Below, in pieces: positions 28,911 to 37,176 of a stretch of DNA of 64,000 nucleotides. This stretch comes from an uncultured Pelagibacteraceae bacterium (GTDB lineage: Bacteria > Pseudomonadota > Alphaproteobacteria > Pelagibacterales > Pelagibacteraceae), in NCBI GenBank assembly GCA_902560805.1, contig CACENW010000002.1, positions 32,501 to 96,500 on the forward strand, given 5' to 3'. The translations under genes and the position numbers were made by a program. The notes under the pieces were generated by a model. It searched no databases, was not told the DNA's origin, and worked only from the letters and a program-made list of their open reading frames with translations. Every line of letters starts with the position of its first letter. Within the stretch, counting starts at the first letter, position 1.

Positions 28911-30236
28911 ATGTCAAACATTGTAAAAATAAAAAATAAAATCGGAAATTTTAAAAAAACAATAACAGTACCTGGTGATAAAAGCCTAAGTATTAGATGG
29001 GTACTTTTTTCTTCATTGGCAAATGGAACTTCTACAGCAAAAAATCTTTTAATGTCTGAAGATGTCTTGGCCGCGATAGAAGCAGTAAAAAAATTAGGAA
29101 TTAAAGTAATTATAAATAAAAAAGAAAGTAAAATTTTTGGAAAAGGAATTGATGGCTATAAGTATAAAAAAAACCTTAAAATAAACGCTAAAAATTCAGG
29201 AACATTAGGAAGGCTTATTCTTGGGTTATTAGTAAATTCTTCAAATACAATTCATTTAATTGGAGACAAAAGTTTATCAAAGAGAGATTTTAGTAGAGTA
29301 TCTGAACCTCTAAGCAAATTCGGAGCTAAATTTAGATTAAGAAATAATAACTTTCTACCATTAAAAATTAATGGGTCATCTAATTTAAAACCAATAAAAT
29401 ATAGTGAAAACAAAGGTTCGGCGCAGTGCAAAAGTTCAATTATTTTTGCAGCAATGAGAACTGAAGGTACTACAATAATTAAAGCAAAAAAATCAAGAAA
29501 TCATACTGAGTTATTATGTAAATATTTAAAATTACCAATAAGAGTTAAAAATTTTAAAAATTTTGATAAAATTGAAGTTAATAAGGTAAAAAAAATTAAA
29601 ACTTTAAATTACGATATTCCATCTGATATTAGTTCCAGTGCATTCTTTATTGTTTTAACAGCGCTATCTAAAAAGTCAGAATTAATAATAAAAAATGTAA
29701 ATATAAATCCAACAAGAATAGGGATAATAACCATTTTAAAAAAAATGGGAGTAAGGATAATTTTTAAAAATCAGAAAACTTATAAAGGTGAAAAAAAGGC
29801 TGACATAAAAATAGTAAGTGCAAAAAATATAAAAGCAATTAATTGTCCTCCTAAATTAAACAGTGGAGCAATTGATGAATTTTTAGTTATATTTCTTGTT
29901 GCTGCTAAAGCCAAAGGTATTTCTTATTTTAGAAATCTGAGTGAGTTAAATCAAAAAGAGAGTCCAAGACTGAAATGGGCTGAAAAAATTTTAACTAATC
30001 TAGGTGTCAAAACTATTACATCAAATGATTCAATTAAAATTTATGGTAATCCCAATTTAAATTTAAGTTTAGATAAAAGAGTTATAATTAAAAATTATTT
30101 GAAAGATCACAGAGTTTTCATGGCAAGTCTGATAGCAGCATTATCGTTTGGAGGAAAATGGACTATCCATGATAAAGACTCGATAAATACATCATTTCCT
30201 GATTTTTTAAAAATTATAGGAAAGTTAAAAAAATGA
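28911..30236 (+). CDS. aroA: 3-phosphoshikimate 1-carboxyvinyltransferase (EPSP synthase)
   Basis: A 441-residue EPSP synthase. The N-terminal substrate motif reads VPGDKSLSIRW (usual form GDKSISHR; Lys, Ser and Arg are kept, His is Ile). The phosphoshikimate site KNSGTLGRLILGLL and the catalytic IDEF region (SGAIDEFLVIFLVAA) are present, suggesting a class II-like enzyme. Stop overlaps cmk by 4 bp; the order aroA-cmk-rpsA-ihfB is a conserved proteobacterial operon. Confidence 0.96.
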   Translation: MSNIVKIKNKIGNFKKTITVPGDKSLSIRWVLFSSLANGTSTAKNLLMSEDVLAAIEAVKKLGIKVIINKKESKIFGKGIDGYKYKKNLKINAKNSGTLGRLILGLLVNSSNTIHLIGDKSLSKRDFSRVSEPLSKFGAKFRLRNNNFLPLKINGSSNLKPIKYSENKGSAQCKSSIIFAAMRTEGTTIIKAKKSRNHTELLCKYLKLPIRVKNFKNFDKIEVNKVKKIKTLNYDIPSDISSSAFFIVLTALSKKSELIIKNVNINPTRIGIITILKKMGVRIIFKNQKTYKGEKKADIKIVSAKNIKAINCPPKLNSGAIDEFLVIFLVAAKAKGISYFRNLSELNQKESPRLKWAEKILTNLGVKTITSNDSIKIYGNPNLNLSLDKRVIIKNYLKDHRVFMASLIAALSFGGKWTIHDKDSINTSFPDFLKIIGKLKK

Positions 30237-30889
30237 TTAAAAGAGAGAATATCTTAAAAATTGCTATAGATTCACCTGCTGCGGCAGGCGCAGGAACATT
30301 GGCAAAAGCTATTTCTAAACACTATAATCTTTCTTATCTTGATACTGGAAAAATATATAGATTTATTGCCTATTTAAAAATTAAGTTTCCAAAAAAATTT
30401 AACAATAAATTTATAAAATTAAAAATTAAGTCTTTAAAGACAAAAGATCTTTTGAATAATAATTTATTATCTGATGAGGTTGGAACAGAAGCTTCCATAA
30501 TTTCAAAAATTAAATCAATTAGAAAAATGGTTCATTCTTTTCAAATCAATTTTGCATACAACCCTCCTAAAAAATATAAAGGCTCTTGTTTAGACGGTAG
30601 AGATATTACATACAATATTGTCCCTGATGCTGACTTCAAATTTTATATAACTGCAAATATAAAAACCAGAGCATTAAGGAGATATAAAGAATTAAAAGGG
30701 TTAAAAAAAAAAATAACATATAAGGAAGTCTTAAAAAGCATTAAAAAACGTGACAAAAGTGATTTAAATAGGAAAATAGCTCCATTAAGGAAAACCAAAG
30801 ATTCACTATTGATTAATACGACAAACCTTAATAAAAGGTCATGTTTTTTAAAAATAAAAAAAATAATAGACAAGAAAATTAATTATTAA
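30233..30889 (+). CDS. cmk: Cytidylate kinase with altered P-loop
   Basis: A 218-residue CMP kinase by position (aroA-cmk-rpsA) and motifs: LDTGKIYRF, the CMP-site LDGRDI, and the C-terminal RDKSDLNRKIAPL lid-type motif. The P-loop is abnormal. The usual GPAGAGKGT reads S14-P-A-A-A-G-A20-G-T22, so the Walker A lysine is replaced by alanine (codon GCA at 30290-30292; two base changes from Lys). The rest of the protein is intact and the frame is open, so it looks like a selected variant and not decay. Confidence 0.88.
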   Translation: MIKRENILKIAIDSPAAAGAGTLAKAISKHYNLSYLDTGKIYRFIAYLKIKFPKKFNNKFIKLKIKSLKTKDLLNNNLLSDEVGTEASIISKIKSIRKMVHSFQINFAYNPPKKYKGSCLDGRDITYNIVPDADFKFYITANIKTRALRRYKELKGLKKKITYKEVLKSIKKRDKSDLNRKIAPLRKTKDSLLINTTNLNKRSCFLKIKKIIDKKINY

Positions 30890-32616
30890 TGGAAATTTAC
30901 AAAGATTTATCTAATCCAGCATCTCAAGAGTTCGAAAAATTACTAAATAGTCAGCTATCAAAAGTCCAAATAGAAGAAGGTAAAATCATCGAGGGTAAAA
31001 TAAATAAAATAACTGAGAAATTTGTTTTTCTGTTTGTTGAAGGCCTTAAATCAGAACCAGTTCTTGATATAAATGAATTAAAGAGCATGGGTCTTTCTGA
31101 GAAAATTAAAGTTGGAGAAACTATTCCAGTTTTACTTGAAAAAATAGAGGACAAACATGGTGAAGTTTTAGTTTCCGCTAATAAAGCTCAAAAGATTAAA
31201 GGTTGGGACAAATTAGTGGAAGCATATGAAAAAAATGAACCCATCATGGGAAAAATTACATCTAAGTGCAAAGGTGGGTGTATAGTAGAACATATAGATA
31301 CAGGATCACTTATGTTTTTACCAGGTTCACAAATCAGTGATAAACCACTAAAAGACATAAGTCATTTGATGAACGAACCTCAAAAATTTGCTCTTATTAA
31401 ATTAGATAAAGTTAGAGGCAATGCCTGCGTGTCAAGGAGGGAAATAATTTCATCTTTTAAAAAAGAAGATAAGGCAAAAATAGTTGAGAAATATAAAGTT
31501 GGAGACATTATTAAAGGTGCAGAAGTGAAAGGATATAGTTCATTTGGATGCTTTTTCAATGTTAATGGTGAGTTAGATGTGTTGGTTCACTTACAAGAAA
31601 TTTCTTACTCAAGAGTTAGCCACCCAGATGAGGTCTTCAATATAGGTGAGAAACACGATCTAAAAGTTATCAGTGTTGATAAAGAAAAATTACAAGTTGG
31701 ATGTTCTGTTAAACAATTGTCTCCAGATCCTTTTGAACATATTGAAAATTATGAGTTAAACAAAATTTATAAAGTTAAAGTTGTAAAACTAATGGACTTT
31801 GGGGCTTTTTGTGAGCTTGAACCTGGCTTAACAACTTTGCTTCACTCAAGTGAGTTAAGTTGGACTAAGAAAAATATTTCTGCAAAAAAAATGTTTAAAG
31901 TTGGTGATGAGATAGATTGTGTGATAACTGAAATAGACAAAGATAAAAGACGGGTCGCAATATCACATAGATTAACTCATGATAATCCATTTGAAATATT
32001 TGAAAAGAAATATCCAATTGATACAATTGTTGAAGGTGAAGTTGTAAACAAAAATGAGTATTCTTTATTTATTAAAATTAAAGATCTAGATGTTGATGCA
32101 TTTTTGCACTGTAATGATTTAACATATTTAAATAATGGTGAAAATGAACTTGCTAAATATAAAAAAGGTGACAAAATTAGTGTTAAAGTTTTAGAAATTA
32201 AAACTTCAGAACAAAAAATTAGAGTTGGTTTTAAACAAACACAAACTGATCCATTTGACTGGTTTAAAGATAAATCAAAAAATCAAACAATAACCGTTAA
32301 AGTTGTTTCAACTGACAACAAAGGACTAATTGTAAGACCGGAAGGTTGTGAAATGGATTTTCAAATTAAAAAATCAGCCATAGCAATAAATGCTGCTGAC
32401 GCTAGACCAAGCAGATGGACAGGTGGCGAAAAATTAGATTGTGCAATAGCAGATTTAGACCTTAGTAAGAGAAAAGTAACATTAAGTATCAAATTGCTTG
32501 AAGAAATTGAAAAAAAAGAAGCTCTTGAAAAATATGGATCCGAAGGATCTGGTAAAAACTTGCCGTTTTCATCATTATCTGAGGATTTAAAGAAAAAAGA
32601 AGAAGAGAAAGAGTAA
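30889..32616 (+). CDS. rpsA: 30S ribosomal protein S1
   Basis: A 575-residue S1 with about six S1/OB repeats. Good examples are near 190-265 (VGDIIKGAEVKGYSSFGCFF) and near 285-350 (KVVKLMDFGAFCELEPGL). It binds mRNA and brings it to the 30S subunit, which matters where Shine-Dalgarno sequences are weak, as for many genes here. It overlaps the cmk stop by 1 bp and precedes ihfB. Length matches the proteobacterial family. Confidence 0.97.
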   Translation: MEIYKDLSNPASQEFEKLLNSQLSKVQIEEGKIIEGKINKITEKFVFLFVEGLKSEPVLDINELKSMGLSEKIKVGETIPVLLEKIEDKHGEVLVSANKAQKIKGWDKLVEAYEKNEPIMGKITSKCKGGCIVEHIDTGSLMFLPGSQISDKPLKDISHLMNEPQKFALIKLDKVRGNACVSRREIISSFKKEDKAKIVEKYKVGDIIKGAEVKGYSSFGCFFNVNGELDVLVHLQEISYSRVSHPDEVFNIGEKHDLKVISVDKEKLQVGCSVKQLSPDPFEHIENYELNKIYKVKVVKLMDFGAFCELEPGLTTLLHSSELSWTKKNISAKKMFKVGDEIDCVITEIDKDKRRVAISHRLTHDNPFEIFEKKYPIDTIVEGEVVNKNEYSLFIKIKDLDVDAFLHCNDLTYLNNGENELAKYKKGDKISVKVLEIKTSEQKIRVGFKQTQTDPFDWFKDKSKNQTITVKVVSTDNKGLIVRPEGCEMDFQIKKSAIAINAADARPSRWTGGEKLDCAIADLDLSKRKVTLSIKLLEEIEKKEALEKYGSEGSGKNLPFSSLSEDLKKKEEEKE

Positions 32617-32632
32617 TTGAAGAAGTTATAAA

Positions 32633-32923
32633 TTGGCTATTGTAAAATCAAAGCTTTTAAAACAACTCTCTAATAACTATCCTAATTTCTTAAAAAAAGA
32701 TTTAGAAAAATTTACTGATATAATCTTAAATGAGATAAAAAGAGCTCTTAGAAGAAGTGATGGAGTTGAATTAAGAAATTTTGGAACATTTAGAGTTAAA
32801 ACTCAAAAAGCCTCTATTAGAAGAAATCCAAAAACTGGTGAAAAGGTTGCAGTTCCTGAAAAAAAAGTAATATCTTGGAAAATGAGTAAGGAAATGTTTA
32901 AAAAGATTAATAATGAAGAATAA
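32633..32923 (+). CDS. ihfB: Integration host factor subunit beta / HU-family DNA-binding protein
   Basis: A 96-residue HU/IHF fold protein with the DNA-intercalating arm region RRNPKTGEKVAVPEKK (about 64-79, with the NP proline). The only start giving a full N-terminus (AIVKSKLLKQL) is a TTG at 32633, preceded by a GAAGAAG purine stretch. Position after rpsA is the classical ihfB site. IHF bends DNA at specific sites; a general HU role is also possible. It overlaps pyrF by 11 bp. Confidence 0.93.
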   Translation: MAIVKSKLLKQLSNNYPNFLKKDLEKFTDIILNEIKRALRRSDGVELRNFGTFRVKTQKASIRRNPKTGEKVAVPEKKVISWKMSKEMFKKINNEE

Positions 32924-33602
32924 AACAATATTTGTTGCCTGTGATACTTCAAATCTTATTCAAATAAATAAAATCCTTAAAAACATCAAAACTAAAAAAT
33001 TAAAAATTATTCCAAAATTTGGACTGCAGTTTTTTTACTCAAAAAATGGAAGAAAATTTTTAGAAAAATATAAATCAGATTTTTGGTTAGATTTAAAAAT
33101 TAACGATATTCCACAAACAGCTCTTTCTGCAGTTGATAGTTTAAAAGATCTAAAAAATTGTAAATATATTACAGTCCATGCAAATGGTGGGCTTGAAATG
33201 CTTAAAGCCATAAAAAAAAAGGCTAAACAAATTAATAAAAATTTAAAAGTATTAGGAGTTACTGTATTAACTAGTCTTAACAATAAATCTTTAAAAGAAA
33301 TAGGTCACACTAAAAAAGTAGAGGAGCTTGTTTTAAAGCAAGCTAGTATTGTGAAAAAATCTAGATGTCATGGAATCGTTTGCTCAGCAAAAGAAGCAAA
33401 GATAATAAGAAAAAAATATAAAAATTTTTTAATCATTACTCCAGGTATAAGAATGCCAGGTGATGGCTTTAATGATCAAGTAAGGGTAATGACTCCAAAA
33501 GATGCTTTTAAAAATAAAGTTTCTGGAATTGTAATTGGAAGAGCTCTTACAAAAGGGAATATTAAAAATAATATTGAAAAATTAATTGATCATTTAAACT
33601 GA
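32913..33602 (+). CDS. pyrF: Orotidine 5'-phosphate decarboxylase
   Basis: A 229-residue TIM-barrel enzyme that makes UMP. Its catalytic charge network reads LDLKINDIPQT (about 61-71; the family D-x-K-x-x-D motif), with substrate loops ITPGIRMPG and IVIGRALTKG. Starts inside the end of ihfB and ends 1 bp into trpF, so it is translationally coupled on both sides. Length is normal for the proteobacterial form. Confidence 0.95.
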   Translation: MKNKTIFVACDTSNLIQINKILKNIKTKKLKIIPKFGLQFFYSKNGRKFLEKYKSDFWLDLKINDIPQTALSAVDSLKDLKNCKYITVHANGGLEMLKAIKKKAKQINKNLKVLGVTVLTSLNNKSLKEIGHTKKVEELVLKQASIVKKSRCHGIVCSAKEAKIIRKKYKNFLIITPGIRMPGDGFNDQVRVMTPKDAFKNKVSGIVIGRALTKGNIKNNIEKLIDHLN

Positions 33603-34231
33603 TGATTAAGGGTTCTAAAATTTGTGGGATTTCAGACCCAAATACTTTAAGTTTTTTAATTAATCACCCTCACCCACCAACATTTATAGGATTTATTTGT
33701 AATTATCCAAAAAGTTCTAGATATGTTGAATATAAAAATTTAAAAAAACTTTTAAGTGTTAGACCAAAACAAAGTTACTATGTTGCCGTTCTAGTTAAAC
33801 CAAATATAAATATTTTAGAGAAAATTAAAAACTTACCTTTTGATTACTATCAATTGTATGATTGCACACCAAGAGAAATAAAAGAAATAAAAGAAAAATA
33901 TCAAAAGAAAATTATTACAGCTTTCACAATTAAATCAGAGTCCGATTTAGACAATTATAAATTATATTCTGATCATACTGATATTTATCTATTTGACAGT
34001 AAAGGCTATGAGAAAAGTCAGTCTTTTGATCACAGCTTAATTAAAAATATCAATTTAAATAAAGAATTAATGATTGCTGGAAATATTCAATACAATGATG
34101 AGCTTAAAAATTACAAAAATTTAGCAAATTTTATAGATTTATCTGGTGGCGTAGAAACATCTGGATTAAAAGACATATCCAAAATAGAATTTTTTTTAAA
34201 TAAAGTTAATAAAATTATAAATGAAGCTTAA
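33602..34231 (+). CDS. trpF: Phosphoribosylanthranilate isomerase
   Basis: A 209-residue TIM barrel. The catalytic cysteine is in KICGI (6-10) and the catalytic aspartate in IDLSGGVETSG (about 181-191; usual form DVSSGVE). It shows the family FIGFIC-to-PKSSRYV pattern. Isomerizes PRA to CdRP in tryptophan synthesis. trpF-trpB-trpA is the usual alphaproteobacterial cluster; trpB starts 11 bp before the trpF stop. Confidence 0.95.
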   Translation: MIKGSKICGISDPNTLSFLINHPHPPTFIGFICNYPKSSRYVEYKNLKKLLSVRPKQSYYVAVLVKPNINILEKIKNLPFDYYQLYDCTPREIKEIKEKYQKKIITAFTIKSESDLDNYKLYSDHTDIYLFDSKGYEKSQSFDHSLIKNINLNKELMIAGNIQYNDELKNYKNLANFIDLSGGVETSGLKDISKIEFFLNKVNKIINEA

Positions 34232-35450
34232 AAAAGGTATTCCATTAATTGATCAACATGATCAACAAGGTTTTTGGGGAGGAAAGTTTGGTGGTAGTTT
34301 TATACCTGAAACTTTAAAAAAACCTGTAGAGGATTTAACAAATGAATTTAAAAGACTGAGAAATAATAAAGAATTTTTAAAAAAAAGAGATTATTATTTT
34401 AAAAATTATATTGGTTCACCAACCTCTTTTGTAAAATTAGAAAATTTGTCCAATCATTTAGGTGGAGCTCAAATATGGGCAAAAGTAGTTTCCGAGGCAA
34501 ATGGAGGTGCACATAAAATCTATAATGCCACTGTTCATGCACTAATTTGTAAAGCTATGGGCAAAAAGTATATTGTTGGCGATACTGGTGCCGGATATGC
34601 AGGAAAAATGTTAAGTATGGCAGCTAAAAAATTTGGACTTAAATGTAAAATTTTTATGGGTGCAAAAGACATTAAAAGACAAAAACCAAATTGTGACGCT
34701 ATGAAAAAAAACGGAGCAGAAATAGTACCTGTTTATTCTGGTAGTCAGACTTTAGTTGATGCAGTTAGTGAATGCATGAGATATTGGGTATCTAATTGTG
34801 ATAATACACATATGTGTGTTGGTAGTACTGTTGGACCAAATATCTTCGTAAAAATATGTGGTTGGTCAACCGCACAAATTTCTAGAGAATTAAAAACGCA
34901 GCTTAAAAAAGAATTTAAAAAAATTCCAAATAAAATTAAATTAATTAATTGTGTTGGAGGTGGTAGTTCTGCATATGGATTTTGGAGTGAGTTTATTGAT
35001 TTTGATAAGAAACAAATAGAATTGATTGGTGTAGAAGCGGGAGGCCCTAAAAAATCAAAACTTCATGCAGCGCCACTAAGTAGAAATGCAAAAGTTGGCA
35101 TTTTACATGGAGCGGCTTCATATGTTTGCCAAAATAATGAAGGACAAATTAATGACACGGAATCCATAAGTGCTGGTTTAGATTATCCTGGTGTAAGCCC
35201 TATTCATTGTTTTTTAAAAGATACAAAAAGAGCAAGATATACTTATGCAACTGATGAAGATGCACTATACGCGCATGTTATGGTTACTAAGTTTGAAAAA
35301 CTCAATCCAAGTTTAGAACCAAGTCATGCTTTTGCTGAGGCAATAAAAATTGCTCCAAATTTAAGTAAAGATACAATTATAATTGTTAACTCTTGTGGTG
35401 ATGCGAAAAAAGATAGAGATATTTTAAAAGAGAGATTAGGAAAACATTAA
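34221..35450 (+). CDS. trpB: Tryptophan synthase subunit beta
   Basis: A 409-residue TrpB1. The PLP lysine lies in GAHKIYNA (about 93-100), the carboxylate loop in GDTGAGYAGK (a variant of the usual ETGAGQHG: the glutamate is Asp and QHG is YAG) and the phosphate loop in CVGGGSSAYG. The GDTGAGYAG change is notable because the Glu (E109 in Salmonella) is catalytic in indole addition; Asp keeps the charge. Overlaps trpF and trpA. Confidence 0.95.
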   Translation: MKLKKGIPLIDQHDQQGFWGGKFGGSFIPETLKKPVEDLTNEFKRLRNNKEFLKKRDYYFKNYIGSPTSFVKLENLSNHLGGAQIWAKVVSEANGGAHKIYNATVHALICKAMGKKYIVGDTGAGYAGKMLSMAAKKFGLKCKIFMGAKDIKRQKPNCDAMKKNGAEIVPVYSGSQTLVDAVSECMRYWVSNCDNTHMCVGSTVGPNIFVKICGWSTAQISRELKTQLKKEFKKIPNKIKLINCVGGGSSAYGFWSEFIDFDKKQIELIGVEAGGPKKSKLHAAPLSRNAKVGILHGAASYVCQNNEGQINDTESISAGLDYPGVSPIHCFLKDTKRARYTYATDEDALYAHVMVTKFEKLNPSLEPSHAFAEAIKIAPNLSKDTIIIVNSCGDAKKDRDILKERLGKH

Positions 35451-36250
35451 TGAGCTCTTTACTTAACAAAGCTTTTTTAAATGCTAAAAAAGAAAATAGA
35501 CCAGCCTTGCTGACTTATACTGTTGCGGGTGATAATACTAAAAAAAAATCTTTAGAAATTCTTAAGTCTATTTCAAATTATGCTGATATTTGTGAATTAG
35601 GATTTCCACATAACACACCCATAGCTGATGGGGGTCAAATCCAAACTAGCGCTTACAGAGCAATTAAGAACGGTATAAAAATTAAAGATGTATTTTCAAT
35701 TGCAAAAAATTTTAAAAAATCAAAAAAAAATACTCCAATTATACTAATGGGTTATTACAATATGATATTCCAGTACAATGAAAATAAATTTTTAGATAGA
35801 TGTAAAAAATCAAAAGTCGATGGACTGATCGTTGTTGATTTGCCTTATCCAGAAAACAAAAGTTTTGCATCTAAATGTAAAAAGAACGGGGTAAATTTTA
35901 TTCAGCTAGTCTCACCTACTACTTCTCAAATTAGATTAAAAAAAATAATAAAAGACTCGCATGATATGGTTTACTATATAAGCATGTTATCAACTACGGG
36001 AGGGAAACTAAAAGTTTCTCCAAAGAAAATCTTGGAAAGGTACAACAAAATTAAAAATCAAAATAAATCAAAAAATATAGTGATTGGTTTCGGTATTACA
36101 GAAAAAACAATTAAATCTCTTAAAAAAGCTGATGGTTTAGTAGTTGGTAGCGCAATATGTAAAGAAATATCTAAATCAATTGAAAGAAGACAAAATACTG
36201 TCACAAATGTTACTAATATAGTTAAAAGATTAAGAAATAAAATTCAATGA
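35450..36250 (+). CDS. trpA: Tryptophan synthase subunit alpha
   Basis: A 266-residue TIM barrel. The catalytic Glu is in ICELGFPHNTPIADGG (about 47-62; the family form is E-x-G-x-P-x-SDPxADG) and the catalytic Asp in the VDGLIVVDLPYPE region. It cleaves indole-3-glycerol phosphate and channels indole to TrpB. Stop/start overlaps with trpB (1 bp) and accD (4 bp). Confidence 0.95.
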   Translation: MSSLLNKAFLNAKKENRPALLTYTVAGDNTKKKSLEILKSISNYADICELGFPHNTPIADGGQIQTSAYRAIKNGIKIKDVFSIAKNFKKSKKNTPIILMGYYNMIFQYNENKFLDRCKKSKVDGLIVVDLPYPENKSFASKCKKNGVNFIQLVSPTTSQIRLKKIIKDSHDMVYYISMLSTTGGKLKVSPKKILERYNKIKNQNKSKNIVIGFGITEKTIKSLKKADGLVVGSAICKEISKSIERRQNTVTNVTNIVKRLRNKIQ

Positions 36251-37176
36251 ACTGGATAACCAAAATTATTAAAGCAAGTGAAAAGATAAAAACTGCTATA
36301 CGTGAACGAGCTACTAAAGAAGATATTGCAAAGAGTGAATGGACAAGTTGTTGTCGAGGACCTATTCTAAAAAAAGATTTAGAAGCAAACCTTTGGGTTT
36401 GTCCAGATTGTAATAAACATCATAGAATTAAACCAAAACAAAGATTTGATATTTTATTTGGAAAAAATAATTATCAAGTTTTTAAAACACCCATTCCAAA
36501 AGATGATCCTTTAAATTGGACAGATTCTAAATCTTATAAAGATAGATTAAAAAGTGCTCGTAAGAAAACTGGATTAGATTGTGGAATGATGGTTTCATCT
36601 GGAACAATCAATAATATTAAAATTACAGCTGTTGCATCTGACTTTGATTTCTTAGGAGCTTCGATGGCTGCCGCTGAAGGTGAAGCATTTTTATATGGAA
36701 TTCAACATGCAATAGAAAATCAAACGCCATTTATATGTATAAGTGCTGGTGGAGGAATGAGAATGATGGAAAGTTTAATTTCATTATCTCAAATGACAAG
36801 AACTACACTTGCAATTAATGAATTAAAGAAAAAAGGTTTACCCTACTTAGTTTGTATAACAGATCCGACTGCAGGAGGAATAACCGCTTCCTATGCAATG
36901 TTAGGAGACATTCATATTGCAGAACCAGGTGCTTTAATTGCATTTGCAGGTGCTAGAGTTATTCAAGGAACAGTAAAAGAAGAATTGCCTGAGGGTTTTC
37001 AAAAAAGTGAGTATGTTGAAAAAACTGGGTTTGTTGACTTAATTGTAGAGAGAAAAGATCTAGCATCTAAAATAGGAACTTTATTATCAATATTGTTAAA
37101 ACAAAATTCTGCTATAAGTTCTGAGCAAAATGAAACTTCAGAAGATACTCAGCAATTTTCAAAAGTTGCATCCTAA
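36247..37176 (+). CDS. accD: Acetyl-CoA carboxylase carboxyltransferase subunit beta
   Basis: A 309-residue AccD, partner of AccA (13785-14879). The carboxyltransferase core is normal (SAGGGMRMMES, TDPTAGGITASYAMLGD). The N-terminal zinc ribbon is unusual: the second pair is a standard CPDC, but the first reads WTSCCRGPIL, with two adjacent cysteines instead of CxxC. Four cysteines remain, but the geometry is compressed. Alphaproteobacterial AccD is known to vary here. The trpA-accD-folC order is standard; the 3' end is shared with folC for 47 bp. Confidence 0.95.
   Translation: MNWITKIIKASEKIKTAIRERATKEDIAKSEWTSCCRGPILKKDLEANLWVCPDCNKHHRIKPKQRFDILFGKNNYQVFKTPIPKDDPLNWTDSKSYKDRLKSARKKTGLDCGMMVSSGTINNIKITAVASDFDFLGASMAAAEGEAFLYGIQHAIENQTPFICISAGGGMRMMESLISLSQMTRTTLAINELKKKGLPYLVCITDPTAGGITASYAMLGDIHIAEPGALIAFAGARVIQGTVKEELPEGFQKSEYVEKTGFVDLIVERKDLASKIGTLLSILLKQNSAISSEQNETSEDTQQFSKVAS

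Noticed and set aside
30889..32616. Possible frameshift or truncation in rpsA because of length variation between S1 repeats
   Set aside because: 575 residues with about six S1 domains is a normal size and the frame is continuous.
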